From assembly GCA_000310025.1 (NCBI GenBank), contig FN648530.1, positions 61,574 through 125,573 of the forward strand: a stretch of DNA of 64,000 bases, given 5' to 3'. Below, piece after piece: positions 1 through 12,217 of this stretch. Positions within the stretch are counted from its first letter, which is position 1, and each line of letters starts with the position of its first letter. The DNA is from Ectocarpus siliculosus (Eukaryota; Sar; Phaeophyceae; Ectocarpales; Ectocarpaceae). The notes under the pieces are model-generated. The model had not been told where the DNA came from, searched no databases, and worked only from the letters and a program-made list of their open reading frames with translations. A program made the translations under genes and the position numbers.

Positions 1-592
1 AGAGCCCCCCCCCCCCCCCCCCCCCGGTTTTGGGGTCGGGGGTGGGGTTTTTTTCCCTTGGAAGCGATTTTAAGAACAAAACCGATCCCTGCTCGGCAAC
101 CAGGTGGCCGCTTTTTTTTTCCCCCTTTTTTTTTTTGGGGGGGAAACCCCAATGGGGGTCGAGTTGATTTTTTTGGGGGGGGCGGAAACCCCCCCCCCCG
201 CGCAAAGGGGAAAATCCCCCCCCGTTGTGTTAAATGGGTCAAGCCCCCCCAGGGCAGTTCCCCAATACGCAAGGAAGAAAGCCCAAGATGCCGAACCCCC
301 TTAGCGGGAGGCGGCCCCCCCTTCATGGGCCTCCCCGAATACCCCCCGGCCCTTCGCCCTTGGTAATGGGAGACCCTGTTCCGGGGAAACCCGGGGGTGC
401 TCCTCCCCGGCTTTGGGGGGAGGGGGGGTAAATGGTTTAAACGACTCCTTCTGAAAAGGGAGGGGGGGTCAATGGTAAAAGGATTCGGGCAACCAAAAAA
501 GGGGTCCCCCCCCCCCCCCCCCGCCTACATACCCCTCTTCTCGGTTCTGGGTACATGTATGACCTGACCTCCACTCCTCTCACTAACCACAG
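1..592. other. Degraded contig end, no reliable gene content
   Basis: Bases 1 to about 520 are dominated by runs of C, G, T and A of 6 to 20 bases with few normal words between them. This is the look of a low-quality read or contig end rather than real composition. Short open frames here are rich in Pro, Gly and Phe only because of these runs. Clean sequence starts near 525 and leads into the first recognisable splice acceptor at 591-592. The 5' exons of the MAPR gene should lie here or further left but cannot be read. Confidence 0.8.
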
Positions 593-1065
593 GAGTTCGA
601 TGGTCGTGACGAGGCTACTCCCGCCTACGTGGCCCTAAGGGGCGAAGTGTTCGACGTCAGCTCCAAACCGGAGCACTACAAGGTAGGGGGCGGTTACCAC
701 CTCTTCGCAGGGCACGACGCCTCCTACAGCCTCGCCACGGGATCGCTCGACCCGGCCGATCTCGAGAAGAGGTCAGTGCGCGTGTGTGCCATGGGGGGGG
801 GAGGGGAAAGGGCATCCCCTGGCCACAGCAGGGTAGCGGCTACGAATTAAGAGGGGTTCGCGATGGGCCTGAAAGTCTTTCTTGAATCCATTTTTCTAGT
901 AAATCGTGCTGTTTTATACTCTGGTACTTGTAGGGTTAATCGCCAGGACCAGCGAATTCACTCTCTTGAATTCGTGTTTTCTCTCAAATACTCTCTCTTA
1001 TCCTAAGGACTACTTCTATCTCTTACCCGTAGCCGCTACTGCTGTGTGTAGTCTTGCTCTTGCTC

Positions 1066-1103
<38 letters not shown>

Positions 1104-3559
1104 TATCCCCGAAAACGACGGGTTTTCTAGATACATGTACGCCTGTCGTTTTCCGTGTGTTCCTGGGAGGATGGGAAGATGCTGGGTGAGAACCGGCGTC
1201 GGTCGATCCACCAACCATCGGTCGTCCGCCTACAAGTAGAATCAATCATGTTTGAACGTTCAGCAGAAGAATGTGCCTCGTCTAGGTTTATGTTACTCCC
1301 GCCCCAATTCTCTCTTTGGTTATGCATATCATACGCTGATCCATTTTTTTATTTCGGGCCGCCTGGTGTCACGCGCATTGTCACTCATAGTCTAGTGGGT
1401 CTGCGCGATGTTGTTTTTTCTTTCTGCTGCATGTGTTGTGCTGCTGCAGCTGGTCAGAGCTGAACGTGATGGAGAACGAATCTCTGGACGGGTGGGTGGA
1501 GAAATACAAGAACTTCTCCGAGTACCCCGTCGTTGGAAAGGTGCCTTCCTTCATGCTTCATCCTTTATGCTTCATGTTGTCACTGTGGCAGGCAAAATTG
1601 TTTATGGCGGTGGTCTTGGTGAGGTGGTAATGCCTAGTGCTGTTGTCGCTATCGAATCCGTAATATGTTGGTGCTACTGTATGGTTCTTTTGGCGGTGGC
1701 GCTGGTTTTCCGGTGCTGGCCATTGTCTGCTTTCCTGTTCTTGTTTTGGGGCCCGAGACGAAGTCATTACCTCAACAACACCAACAAGCGCGATAATCTT
1801 TACCCCTCGTTCCTATATCGCTGTAAACGGTCAGGTCGTGACGCCTCCGGCACAACCGCGAGAATTTTCTTTGGAAGAGCTGCGGCCGTTCGATGGGACC
1901 AGCGACATCCCAGAGGGTTATGCCGCACCTCCCATCTACGTGGGAGTGAGGGGAAAGGTATTGTACTTGTATGCCAAAGGTGGTGTGAGTCTGCGCCGAA
2001 ACAAAGGACGTGCGGTTTGAGACTACTCCAATTGGCTGCTATCCATGTCCCATTTTTCAAGGCAGGGTAGTGAGGTCCTTGTGATTCCAAGCTGCCACGA
2101 CGGGCTACATACATTCCGAACCGTCTGTTTGCTTTGTGGCGGTTGTTATGTACGTCTTTGCTCTGATCGTGTGTGTGTGCCGATCTCCGCAACACTAGGC
2201 TCCCGCACACAAACTCCGGTGTCAAGGGTTGCCGATGAATTTATCGTACATCGTACTTCTACTGTGTGCTACGAAAAGTCGACCCTTTTTTTTTTTGTTC
2301 TTGTTGTCCCCTCATGGGCGAGTGGCCACTGCTGCTTTGAGCATGAGTTTTCCCACGGCGGCATGATGCACCTCTCTCTCTCTGCTTCCGTAGCAGCAAG
2401 GCGCAGTGCAAGTGTGGAGTAATCTGTAACACCAGCGCTTTGAGTTGTAAGCGAGGCTCCTTACCACTTCCATACTTTTTCTGTTCGAGTTGGCTGTCGT
2501 GCTTTGTTGGGCGCGTTATTCGAGCACTATCAGTTCTTGCAACGCAATGCCATTGGCAACATGAACGCATGCTTTTAGCTCGACTGGTTCGACATGGATG
2601 GTTTGCGAAGCTTGTGTGTGTTTCCCTGATTCTTCCACGACTGTCCATTCTCTATCGACGCATCAACTGCTTGTCTCCTAACACGCAGGTGTATGATATG
2701 TCCTACGGGGGGGCAGAAATGTACGGTCCCGGTAAATCTTACAACCTCTTCGCCGGGAGAGATGCGTCCGTGGCACTAGCAAAGGTCAGTCAGTCAGTCA
2801 GATACATACATACCCCCAACGCTTCAAAGCAACAGAAGAGGTACACAATAGATGAGGGGTGGTGTACTCATAGCCATGCTTGCCGCAGTCGTGACCTCGC
2901 ATCCCTACAAAGCCGGGACGGAGCACGTCGGGTTCTTACCGGACCAGGCTCTCACATCACCAAGCGCGAAGCGCCGTGAGGTTTTCGGCGAGCCGCATGA
3001 AGGGTGCGCAATGCATCCTGCTGAGGGTGTTCGGCATCTTGTGCTTACTTCCTTGCGTACGGATGACAGCTGCGTATGACTTAATTTATTTTCTGGTGCT
3101 TTCACTTCCAGAGGCAGTTGTAAGCGCTGTGTAACTTCCCCGACGGTGCTTGACCAATTTAGCACAACGTGGTGCGATTATCCCCTTTGCGCGGAGTGAG
3201 GGTTCTCGACCCCGCACAACATTATCACTCGACCGCCGTTCATGGTCCAGGGAGGGGGACGGGGGATCGATAATGAATGTCGGCTTGTGCTACCCATGCC
3301 ATGTGCACGACTACCGCATGCCCCATGCTCGCCGAAGACAGATACGCACCACAGATGCCCGGTTTACTCTTTCGATGTCGTAACCCCGATGGTGTTCGTC
3401 CGTGCCCTTCACGCGCAGATGTCGTTCGCCCCAGAGCACCTCGACAACCCAGACATGAGCACTTTGAGCAAGGAGGACATGACGGTGCTGCAGGACTGGG
3501 CATCGAAGATGGAAAAGAAGTATCCGGTCATCGGCACCATCGCCAACAGTGCACCGTAG
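593..3559 (+). CDS. Tandem cytochrome-b5-like (MAPR/PGRMC family) heme-binding protein, 5' partial
   Basis: Five exons are visible: 593-771, 1450-1540, 1835-1957, 2689-2784 and 3419-3559 (TAG stop). All four introns are GT-AG and phases agree throughout, giving about 210 residues. Two cytochrome-b5-like heme/steroid-binding domains follow each other. Each has the MAPR pattern: a hydrophobic strand (YVALRGEVFDV; IYVGVRGKVYDM), then a Tyr-containing loop, then LFAGHDAS or LFAGRDAS. Each ends in a helix with a YPVVGK or YPVIGT tail. The Tyr that ligands heme in PGRMC1 seems kept in both (EHYKVG; EMYGPG). The family is known to bind heme and support P450 and sterol metabolism, usually on ER membranes. 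No membrane anchor is visible because the N-terminus is lost in the degraded left end. The tandem arrangement is less usual than the single-domain animal proteins. It faces the DNAAF10 gene tail to tail. Confidence 0.88.
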
Positions 3560-5807
3560 AGACTACTGCTGTTGCCAAGAGATTGTGGCATTTCTCTCGT
3601 GTGCTATTATCGTGGGGGGAGAATCTTTCGACGAACCGTGCCATGAAACTGTCGATGGTATGAGGCATTAGACCCAAGGTGTTGTCTACGAACTCGCGTG
3701 CGGCCACGTTGATGATATGATCGAAATCACTTTGGACCCTCGTTATACACGGTGTCCGAAGGTTCTGCTGTAGACGATATGAAGCGGTTGTACTCGCCAC
3801 ACATACCCAGGCGTCTCTCTCCGCTCTCCTTTGCGAAGACTCTTTGCTAGGCACCACCGCCGTTGTCGTGTTGTTCTAGCTGCTCGCTCTGTTGTCCTCT
3901 GTGCCTCAGACCCTCCTCTTGGGCGGGAGGGGGGGGTTCCAACATGACCAGCTGCATCCCTTCGGTTGTGTTTCCTCCGTTCAGTCCATCGATCTTCGGG
4001 CTAGCTTAAGGTAGACAGTTTTTTTTTTGTCTTCGAAAGTTGTTCTTGTGTTCTGGTTTTCGCGGGCCCAAAGGGATCGGAGCTGAGTTACCGCTGAGCG
4101 TGCGTGAAGTGCTGGGAATTGTTGTACCAAACGATTTTCTCGCGATTTTACACCGCTGTTGGTTTCACGTTGACAATCTCCTGCACACCTGTTTGGGGAA
4201 ACCCTGTTGTTTAAGGATTGCATCGCACCTGGTTTTGGTCGTCAAGAGGACGAAGTTTTGTTCATGACTTCGCGTCGCCGTACTGTAGGCGTACCTCATG
4301 TTCGCGCTAAGAATGGCGAATGGTCATGGCGAGTTTTTCAGTACTATTTTTTGTACATACGCATGTAGTTCACTTCTAATGAAGAAAAGGGAAGGTTTTT
4401 TTGTCCCGGGCTTGCTCTGTACCTGGTACATTGTTGTGTGCATACCTCTCTCTCCTCTTTGGGTTCGCGAACAGGCACCCCATGTTCAGGATTTACGTTG
4501 TGCTAGTTCTCTTTTAGTTCTGTATCTGGATTCCGAGAGAGGTTAACAAGTGGTCGACCTACCTGCAGCAGGAGGGGATGATCGGATGACCACGAGTAAA
4601 CGGATAAAAAGCAAGCAGTGTTGGGCTTTCGGGCAAGCCTGGGGGGTGATGTTTGCCTCCAACGGGGGGAAGACGTCAAAATAGGGCTTTAGGGGCGGGG
4701 GCCACGCCGTGCTAGTTACACCTGACTGCTGTGTGGTTACGTGTGTGTTGGGTGTACATGAGCCCAAAAAAAATGAAACCAAATTTGTCCAACAAATGTT
4801 CGAGGTGAACGGATCGACTAGCACGGCTGCCGTTAAATACCTGTGGCATCGTTTTCATCGGGAACTGTTACTGAAGCGTGCGCGATGTTGTGACAAAGAC
4901 TGGAACAGCATAGGGGGTGGGCACAAACGCAAAGGAGGGAATATATACCCTTGAGAGAGATTGGTCAAGGTGACTTTCTAGGAAAACTTTCAGAGCCTTG
5001 GCCGGACCAACACACTCCACACGGCTTCCGCCGTTGCAAACAAGCACAGAAGGAGCCGAATCTAAAGCTCGCGTCTAATCTGCGCCAAAGTATTTCCTTG
5101 TCTCCGGCCAGCACACGTACATGTATGCAGGGCGGCAGTAGAGACGAGAAAATCTCTTCCATCCGCTCCGCTTGTCTACTCTTTCAATGCCATCATCGGC
5201 CATGCATATAGCCTTGATCCTTGCGGTGCGCGTAAACCGTACAACAAGCCGATGAGGAAACTTGCTCTTGTTGGGTACACGGAAATCTTAGCATGCGTTC
5301 TCGCATGCACGCACATCCAAACCACGCGTTAGTCGTTTAGATCGACTGTGTACCATCGCTTAATTATATTCTAGTGATAGACGCGAATGAACGTGGACAA
5401 ACACAGTTGAGTATATATATGTGTATATGTACACGATGCCCACTCTCTAGTTTTTACAGAGCTTCAACTCGCTGGCAGCAATGCTCCGCATGCATACATA
5501 CACGCACGTACGCCGACCAACTCTCAACCCACAACCCACACAAACGAGCTTGAAGCGGTGAGAATCAACGCCCATCGCGAACCGAAAACGCCTGCTAGAG
5601 TTTCTCGCACCCGGCCAACAATGTTTGGAAGACCCGCTGTGGTGGGGTCTGCGCCATAAAACAAACTACGGAGCCAGCACTACATAACGAGGCCGGCTTC
5701 ACAAACCGGTGTTCGACATTGCGATCGGTACAGACACCTCAACCCTAGCCACCACGGCCTGTTTCCTTCGGAGTAATAACATGTGGTACACGTTAGAACA
5801 ATAATGC
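3560..5807. other. Convergent intergenic spacer
   Basis: This 2.2 kb stretch lies between the stops of the MAPR gene (+) and the DNAAF10 gene (-). I see no conserved coding exon, RNA gene or clear mobile element. It presumably holds both 3' untranslated regions. Two copies of the ACTGCTGT octamer occur here, one of them six bases after the MAPR stop codon (3565-3572) and one at 4725-4732. Short AT-rich and alternating TA/TG stretches are present near 5410-5435. Confidence 0.6.
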
Positions 5808-8800
5808 TCAGAATTTTCCGAGCTTGGTGACGATGTACACGCGCACGGTCTGGTCGAGACAACTGAGACAGCACAGCCCCTCGCGGTCCGGGCTCCAGTC
5901 GAAGCTGACGATGGGCTGCGAGGAGATGACCCTCGAGTTTAGGAGCTCTACCTTGCCAACCACGCCCATCGGGATGTTCTCCTGCAAGTTTTCGTGTTTG
6001 TTTTTCGTTCGCATGGTCGTGGTTCGAAAACATGAAAGCATGGAGGAGAAAGGAAAGGGTATTTCTACATGATGAGTCGTGTGTCGTGCACATCGCCGAG
6101 AAGAAGAACAAACTTGGTATATTGTACACCGTGATTCGAGGAACTTATAAGATCGATCTCGGCCGCTACTTGTTGCCGTGTGGTACGTTGCGCATGCGCT
6201 TTGACGCGAACAACAACGATAACACGGCCCACGTGGTAAAACAAGCACCACGTAGGGTTACCGAACCCGAACCCTAAACTTGCCTTGTCATTCTTCGTAC
6301 GCGAGCTCGGGTAGTGGTACTTGTACAGGTTGAACCCGCCGTTGCCTCCCCCGGTCATGAACAGGTCTCTGTTCTGAGGGAGATGCCTCGCGAGCCACAC
6401 CGTGGACTTGTGAGCCTTCTCGCTGAGGTGGGCGAACCCAGCCTCCGGGTGCTGCGTCCGCATGTCGTACGTGCGGAACTTGGACTCGAGCGTCGTTACG
6501 ACCAACTGCGCGTGCGTTAAGCAGTAATGAGGCATTTCTCGCCGCGTTAGGGTGTGAGGGGGCGTTGTTGGCGTTGGAAAATCGGCTTTCAAGCGGGTCA
6601 GCAAAGCAGGATACGCTACACAGAGGGAAGCTATACTGATGCGAATGCCGCGCTGATGGCGGATAGGGCTCGGAGGGACACCGATATCGGGTACACCAGA
6701 TGCAACGTTCGTGATAGATGCGTCTTGTAAGTGCTTTTCGTCGCGCCGCATGAAGAATCTAAATCACCCCCAGCCGCGGAATACTACTTTCCCAACTAGC
6801 CGCCCAAAGTACCTTTTGCGATACAGCTCATGCTTCTCGAGTCGTCCGGGCAACATGGTGTCAAATCCCATACCATCCGGGTTCCATACCGTAGGTGGCA
6901 TGCTACAAACCAGTATCTATGGCGCTTCGATGCAACGCACCATGCCATTTGTCTACCAAGTTTCGTGGCAACAAAACGATTTCGCGCAACACGCATCGCA
7001 ACCGACCTTGTTCATCTCGATGTCGTTTCGGTCGAAGTCCAGGCCGGTAACGCCGTTCTTCACGTTAGTCTCCCACCGCATAGTCTGCGTCCTGAGGTCG
7101 AAAAGCTTGACGTCGCCGTTGTCGTAGCCAGCGGTCAAGCAGCGGTCTTCGTCCGTGTAGGCGTTTCCGAATGCAACGGTCCAACAATCCCGTGCGGTCT
7201 GATCGAGAGAAAAAGGGTGTGTTTGTTGATTGATCATGTAACGAGGGAAGCGACGGGTTGGCATTTAGATACGAATGAACGTTGAGCTTGGATCGATCGG
7301 TATGTTCTGTTAATACCCCGAAAGAGACATTCGCGACAGTGATAACAACCCTTGTGGGTGACACACGCCGTGCGCAGTGCTTGGCGCCTCATCGCTGACG
7401 TTTTCTCGAAGTTTGCAAAGAAAAAGTGGGGTACTGTAAAAGCTGTGCTGTGTTACGTGAACCCCTGAAGGCACAAGCCCGGAGGACCTCTTCACACCAA
7501 AAAACTCCTGCGTGGAACCCAACTACCTCGCTTCGTTTGGTGTCGAATACGCACAGAACACAATGCAGTGAGACACATTAGTATTGGTAACAGCAGTCGA
7601 CCTAGAGGGCGATTTGTTTCTCTCACCTCTCCCTCTCTTGGCTCCAGCTTCACAACCGGCTCGCTGATCCTAGGGTCCCACACGCGGACACACCCATCTC
7701 TTCCTCCGGTTACCTAAGAAACATGAAACAAGTTCATTGTCAATGAAATAAGTTAATTGTCCACGAGAGCGTGTTGGTCTTACAGTAGTTTGTGGGCTTG
7801 TACGCAGAGAAGTGGAGGGTGGGTGGGGGCTATTGGTCCCCTTCACGACGACCACAAGCGGGGACCAGTAGTATGGTGCGGAGTACACGCCACATGACAA
7901 CGGTTTCGCGTGAGCCAAGGGAGCTGGCTGACAATGGGATTGAGGCTTCTTGTTTGTAGGACACGACTACTGCAAGCCTATCTCTTGGTCTTCGCGGCAC
8001 GCCTGGCACTAGGATGTATTCCTCGAGATTCGTTGGAGCATGTGGTGATGTGTCTTTGACCGGTTGGTGAGAAGAGATGCGCCACCCGAAACAGCCATCG
8101 GTCGTGCCACAACACATAACTCTGTCGGACGTTCACTCGTACTCTTACTGCGGTTAAAATATATCGGCACTTACTTGATGGAACCACCGAAGCTTTATGC
8201 TGCAATGTACACAGACATATGTATGTGGCCCTGCACAAGGAAAAGCAAGCCCCGGCCGTGTTTAGCGAGTCGCCCGAAAGGTGTGACTAGGCAAGCCAAG
8301 GCTGGTTCTTCAAAAAACACTTTGCGAATTCCTTCTAAGCTCCTCCCATGTACCAAGATTTAGGCGGTGCTGCGTTTTCTCGAGATCCTTCCGCTGTTCG
8401 CTCGCTCACCAGCTCGGGGGCCCCGTATGTAGACTCCGGCCCCCCCAACCCATCCACAGCGTTGATGATGGACTTGTGAGCGCTTGCCGACCAGGCCGCG
8501 ACGTCGTTTCTCTCTAGATCATAGATGGCAAGCTTGCCGTTATAATCCCCGCAAGCCTGGGGCAGACGGTAGATTGACCACCAAGGGAAGGGTGGGGGTC
8601 CGGGATGAGGATGGAATTCTTTCGCGAAAAGGCTTTTGCTAGTCGCATCCACCGATCGGGAAAATATACTCAGGTCTCTGCGCACCCTCGTAACTCCTCT
8701 TAACGCCCTCCACCAGTCAATCGCGATGCTCCGGCACCACGAGTTGATTCAGCGGAAGGGCTAAGCTAGCAACTTGCAACAACCAGCGTTTGGGTTCTAG

Positions 8801-10080
8801 TCACACTTCGTGCTCGGACTTGAGACGGAACCACAAGCAGTTTTCGTGGCGATGGCAATGACAGGCTGCATTGAGGTGAAACGTCGGACGGACTGTCAGC
8901 GACGTTTGCTGCTCCTGTTCCGTTACCCGGTTTCGAAAGTAGCAATCACGAGCTTCCAACTGAACGCGACTCAGCAGCAGCATGCTCAAGTTCATCGCAG
9001 TTTTCAGTCCGCCTCCTGAGATTGGGACGAATCTAACTACACAAAGTGGACCTTTCTGTCAGAGGTAGGCAGGGAGGGTCTCAACGGGGGGAAGAGGAAG
9101 CTCACCAAATGTCGGTCCTCTAGCGACGACGCTCCGAAAGTACAACACTTGATGCCTGCGTCCGTCTCCCTCTCATGAACAAGCTTGAGTTTGCCCTTGT
9201 TAAGCTCGTATACCTGAACACAATCATGCACGAGGTTAAACATTGTGTTGCATGGCCAACCAACCACCCACGAGAGTCGTCGCCAGAGAACGCGAACGTT
9301 CGTTTCTCGCAACACATCCATGCCTTCCAAATACTTACAACGATATTGGAAGCTTCTATTCCTCGACAATAGCAGTGTACCACTACCGATGAGTCCAAGA
9401 ATGGGTTATCCTGCCCTATCGTCGCGGCATTGGTTCTCATCCACACCATTTTGTGTGCGAGGGAACACATGCACACATACATAACGAGAGCGCGGACTGC
9501 TTCTTCCAATGCGTACAAGTGGGCAGCCCAACGTTTGGATCAAGAACACCGTGCATGCTACTGTGGCGGTTCGGCAATTGAACCCCGTTTGCGAGATGGT
9601 ATTCCTCGCCGTGCAGGGGGCTGAAAGCGGCAACATGACTTTGCTCAATCATGGAGAAGAATCGAGTGCATTAGTACATATCACGTGCGGCGTACCCCGA
9701 AGTAGCCGGTAGAACAGCCATGACCTACAGATAGATAGGCAACGTTGTAGCTCTGTACGGAACAAGCACCATACAGGACAAAACAAGCGTATGGTCCAAG
9801 GCAGTCGTATCCATAGCCCTTGATCATGAGACCATAGCTGCCATGGCCGCCAACCGTTAGAAGCAAGGGCAGATAGATACGACCAAGATATGCGACGATC
9901 TGCAGAAGATCCTGCTTGTTGAAACCCAAGAAACCTCACCACTAGAGCGCCCTTGGCACGCGGGTGTATCCCCGTGACGACGAAACGAGCGCTGCACGGC
10001 ACCCATCGTGTGTCGTTCGGTGTGAACGTAATCGACTTGTGGATGTGTTCCATCATCTGGGGCGCGTCGGTAGTGTCCAT
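5808..10080 (-). CDS. DNAAF10/WDR92 (Monad), WD40 dynein axonemal assembly factor
   Basis: Seven coding exons on the minus strand: 9940-10080, 9106-9213, 8410-8556, 7627-7713, 7007-7198, 6284-6505 and 5808-5981. Every exon is a whole number of codons, and the total is 356 residues against 357 in human WDR92. Colinear hallmark strings include [92 protein letters not shown] and [13 protein letters not shown]. The family forms a WD40 propeller that works with the R2TP/prefoldin-like HSP90 cochaperone to assemble axonemal dynein heavy chains in the cytoplasm. It therefore implies flagellated cells. The start is the ATG at 10080, since the upstream extension has only a TTG. Introns are GT-AG except the last, whose donor reads AAG|GCAAGT (6278-6283), a GC-AG intron. 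It is divergent from PSMB3. Confidence 0.96.
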
Positions 10081-12217
10081 GGTGTGCAAAGCGCCGCTAC
10101 AATCAGGGCCGAGCTTGCAATCCGCTGGTGTCTACACAAACAGGCGCGGCCGTCTGATTTTGATGGAGGGCCTGGTGCCGGATTAACGAAGAGCTGTTTT
10201 TCCTTAGAAGATCAATCGCCACCCTCCCCGTCTCGAGCTCTCCCCCCTCTCTGCAGAGAGCTCTCGATTATCCTAGTGCTGTTTTGTCTGCTACACAGCA
10301 CAGCAAGCAGAGCTTTGCTTGTGTTTGACTTGCTTGACTTGACAGACCGCCGTGCTCCGTGGAATGAAGGCCTCAGAGATATTCAGGGGAGGGGGGTTCC
10401 GCAGAATGAGAATAGATTTTCTGGCGTCTTCTCTCCTCCGTGTGCTCTCGCAACTCGCCATCTCTCGCTGGCTCGCCTGCTGAATCTCAAGGAAGAAAGA
10501 CTCAAGCTTGACAAGGTTTGCTTTGCAAGGGGTGCATATACGCCAATAGTGTTGAGGAACGCGCGGAGCTTGGTCGGAAGAGGAAGGAACTTCTCCTTTG
10601 CTGGTCAATACAAAGATGGTGAGAGTCTTTATAGAGACAGCCAGGCATGGTCGAAGGTCTCGTTGCTGCTGGGTTGGTTGGCTTTTCCCCTTGCTCTGGC
10701 GCGGAAACCGCTTGTTATTTTGGTGCACCATGGGTCGTACATTGGAGTACCTCCGAAGTTCTTCGCCCCTCAGGAGGCTTTGTCATTGCAGCGCGACATC
10801 CGTTGCCGATTGCAACGCACTCCGGGTGTGTGTGCTTGACATGGCTAACCCTACCGCTGCTGCAGCAGCAACGCAAAGTTGCAGAGAACAATCGATGCGT
10901 TCATCCGTCCACAAAAGCTCAAGCCCGTCGTTTGTGCTGAGATTTGGAGCTATGACTCTCGCTGCGTGCAGTATGCCCTACGAGAAGCATGTCCACGGAA
11001 GGCACAGCTTTCGTGATGTCCACTCTCGCACTTGGGCTTCTCGTAACCGCGACCGCTTCGTGCTGCTATGAGATCGCGATATCGGCAGACGCTGTAAGCG
11101 ATAGAGATGACAACGCATTGTAGTTACATCCTGATAAATGCCTTTTCCACGGCTGGCTCTGAACACCCTTCTATGCCAGGGAGCCCCCCTGGTGCCTAGT
11201 GTAGACTCTTTCTATCGTCTATTGCTGTGATTCAACAGATGCCCCACCATCAGACTACGCTCTTGGGGGGGGGTGATATCTTACGTATGGATATATGCAT
11301 ATGCGGCACCTCCGTTGCAATGTGTTGACATTCTCTCTCATTTTTAACAGTACCATGACCAAGCGTGCTTGCATACGCCCACAGCTGTCCATCACACTTA
11401 TTTTAGGAGTATCTCCTGTAAACGTTAACGTTGCCGACAACTCACTACTACACCGTTGGTGTCCTGGTGTTCGGATCGTTGGGCTAAGATATCATCCGGT
11501 GGGTATATCTTCCAGAAATACACCGACCACCTGTCCAGCCTCTTTGTATCCCGAGATTCTGCAAGCAACGGGACATTGATTGTCAGCAGCAGTCAAGAAG
11601 TTTATAGGGGTTCTCTCTTGCTTAGTGTTGCCTGGGAGTGAGCGGTGTTTAGCGAGCGACTGAGAGAGAAGAGGAAGCCTGCCGATGACGCCAAGTGTAA
11701 AGTGTGCCGGAACGGAGCGGATCCGACCGCTGTTTGCAGGTCACCTGCTCCGTTTCAGTTCAATGCCTCCCGTACCTTCCTTTCTCTCTCAGTCGCCCGC
11801 TGTGGCCCACTCATAGACAACATTGAGCACGAGGGAGCGCCTATACGCTTCGCGCTGCGGCTAACAAGCATTGTTCCGTTGCTGGCATCATCTCGGAATA
11901 CGAAGAGGCTGGGCAGGTGGTCGGTGTAAATCTGCAAGATATACCGGCCCAGATGGTATCTTCGTCCCAAGGGTCTAAATACTACGACACTTCGCTTTTA
12001 TAATGTGGGGTGCAACGAAATCGACATGCGCATACCGCCCTCCGACCTTCAACTGCGGGCATCAAACACGCCGAAGATCAAGTCATGTGGGTTGGTAGTA
12101 CTAGTAAGTCACCAGTCTAGATTTTCTGCGTCGGTTAGTCGTATCAGCCTACCCCCACCAAACAGGTGTGCTTGCGTGTGTCTCACGTGTTGCCCCTCCT
12201 GTGGTCCCTGCCGCCAG
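10081..12217. other. Divergent spacer between DNAAF10 and PSMB3
   Basis: This 2.1 kb head-to-head region should contain both promoters and the short first exon of PSMB3. A long open frame at 9964-10839 runs across it but has no recognisable motif and overlaps DNAAF10 exon 1 antisense. The only strong structure is a large imperfect inverted repeat at 11479-11970, listed separately. I cannot point to a convincing TATA box or other promoter element. Confidence 0.5.
11479..11970. repeat. Large inverted repeat, two ~207-bp arms around an ~80-bp loop
   Basis: The left arm (11479-11685) and the reverse complement of the right arm (11766-11970) align along their whole length with scattered substitutions. 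Matching landmarks include TACACCGACCACCTG and GACTGAGAGAGAA in both. Read outward in, the two arms can be translated into similar peptides (YIFQKYTDHLSSLFV on the left, [15 protein letters not shown] on the right), so the duplicated unit may have been coding. The arms have no recognised family. The structure could be a fold-back element, a MITE or an inverted local duplication. It lies just upstream of PSMB3. Confidence 0.8.

Noticed and set aside
1-431. Pro/Gly/Phe-rich frames at the left end
   Set aside because: They are produced by smeared homopolymer runs of poor sequence quality.
9964-10839. A 291-aa open frame on the plus strand
   Set aside because: It overlaps DNAAF10 exon 1 antisense, has no motif, and its composition looks like spacer sequence.
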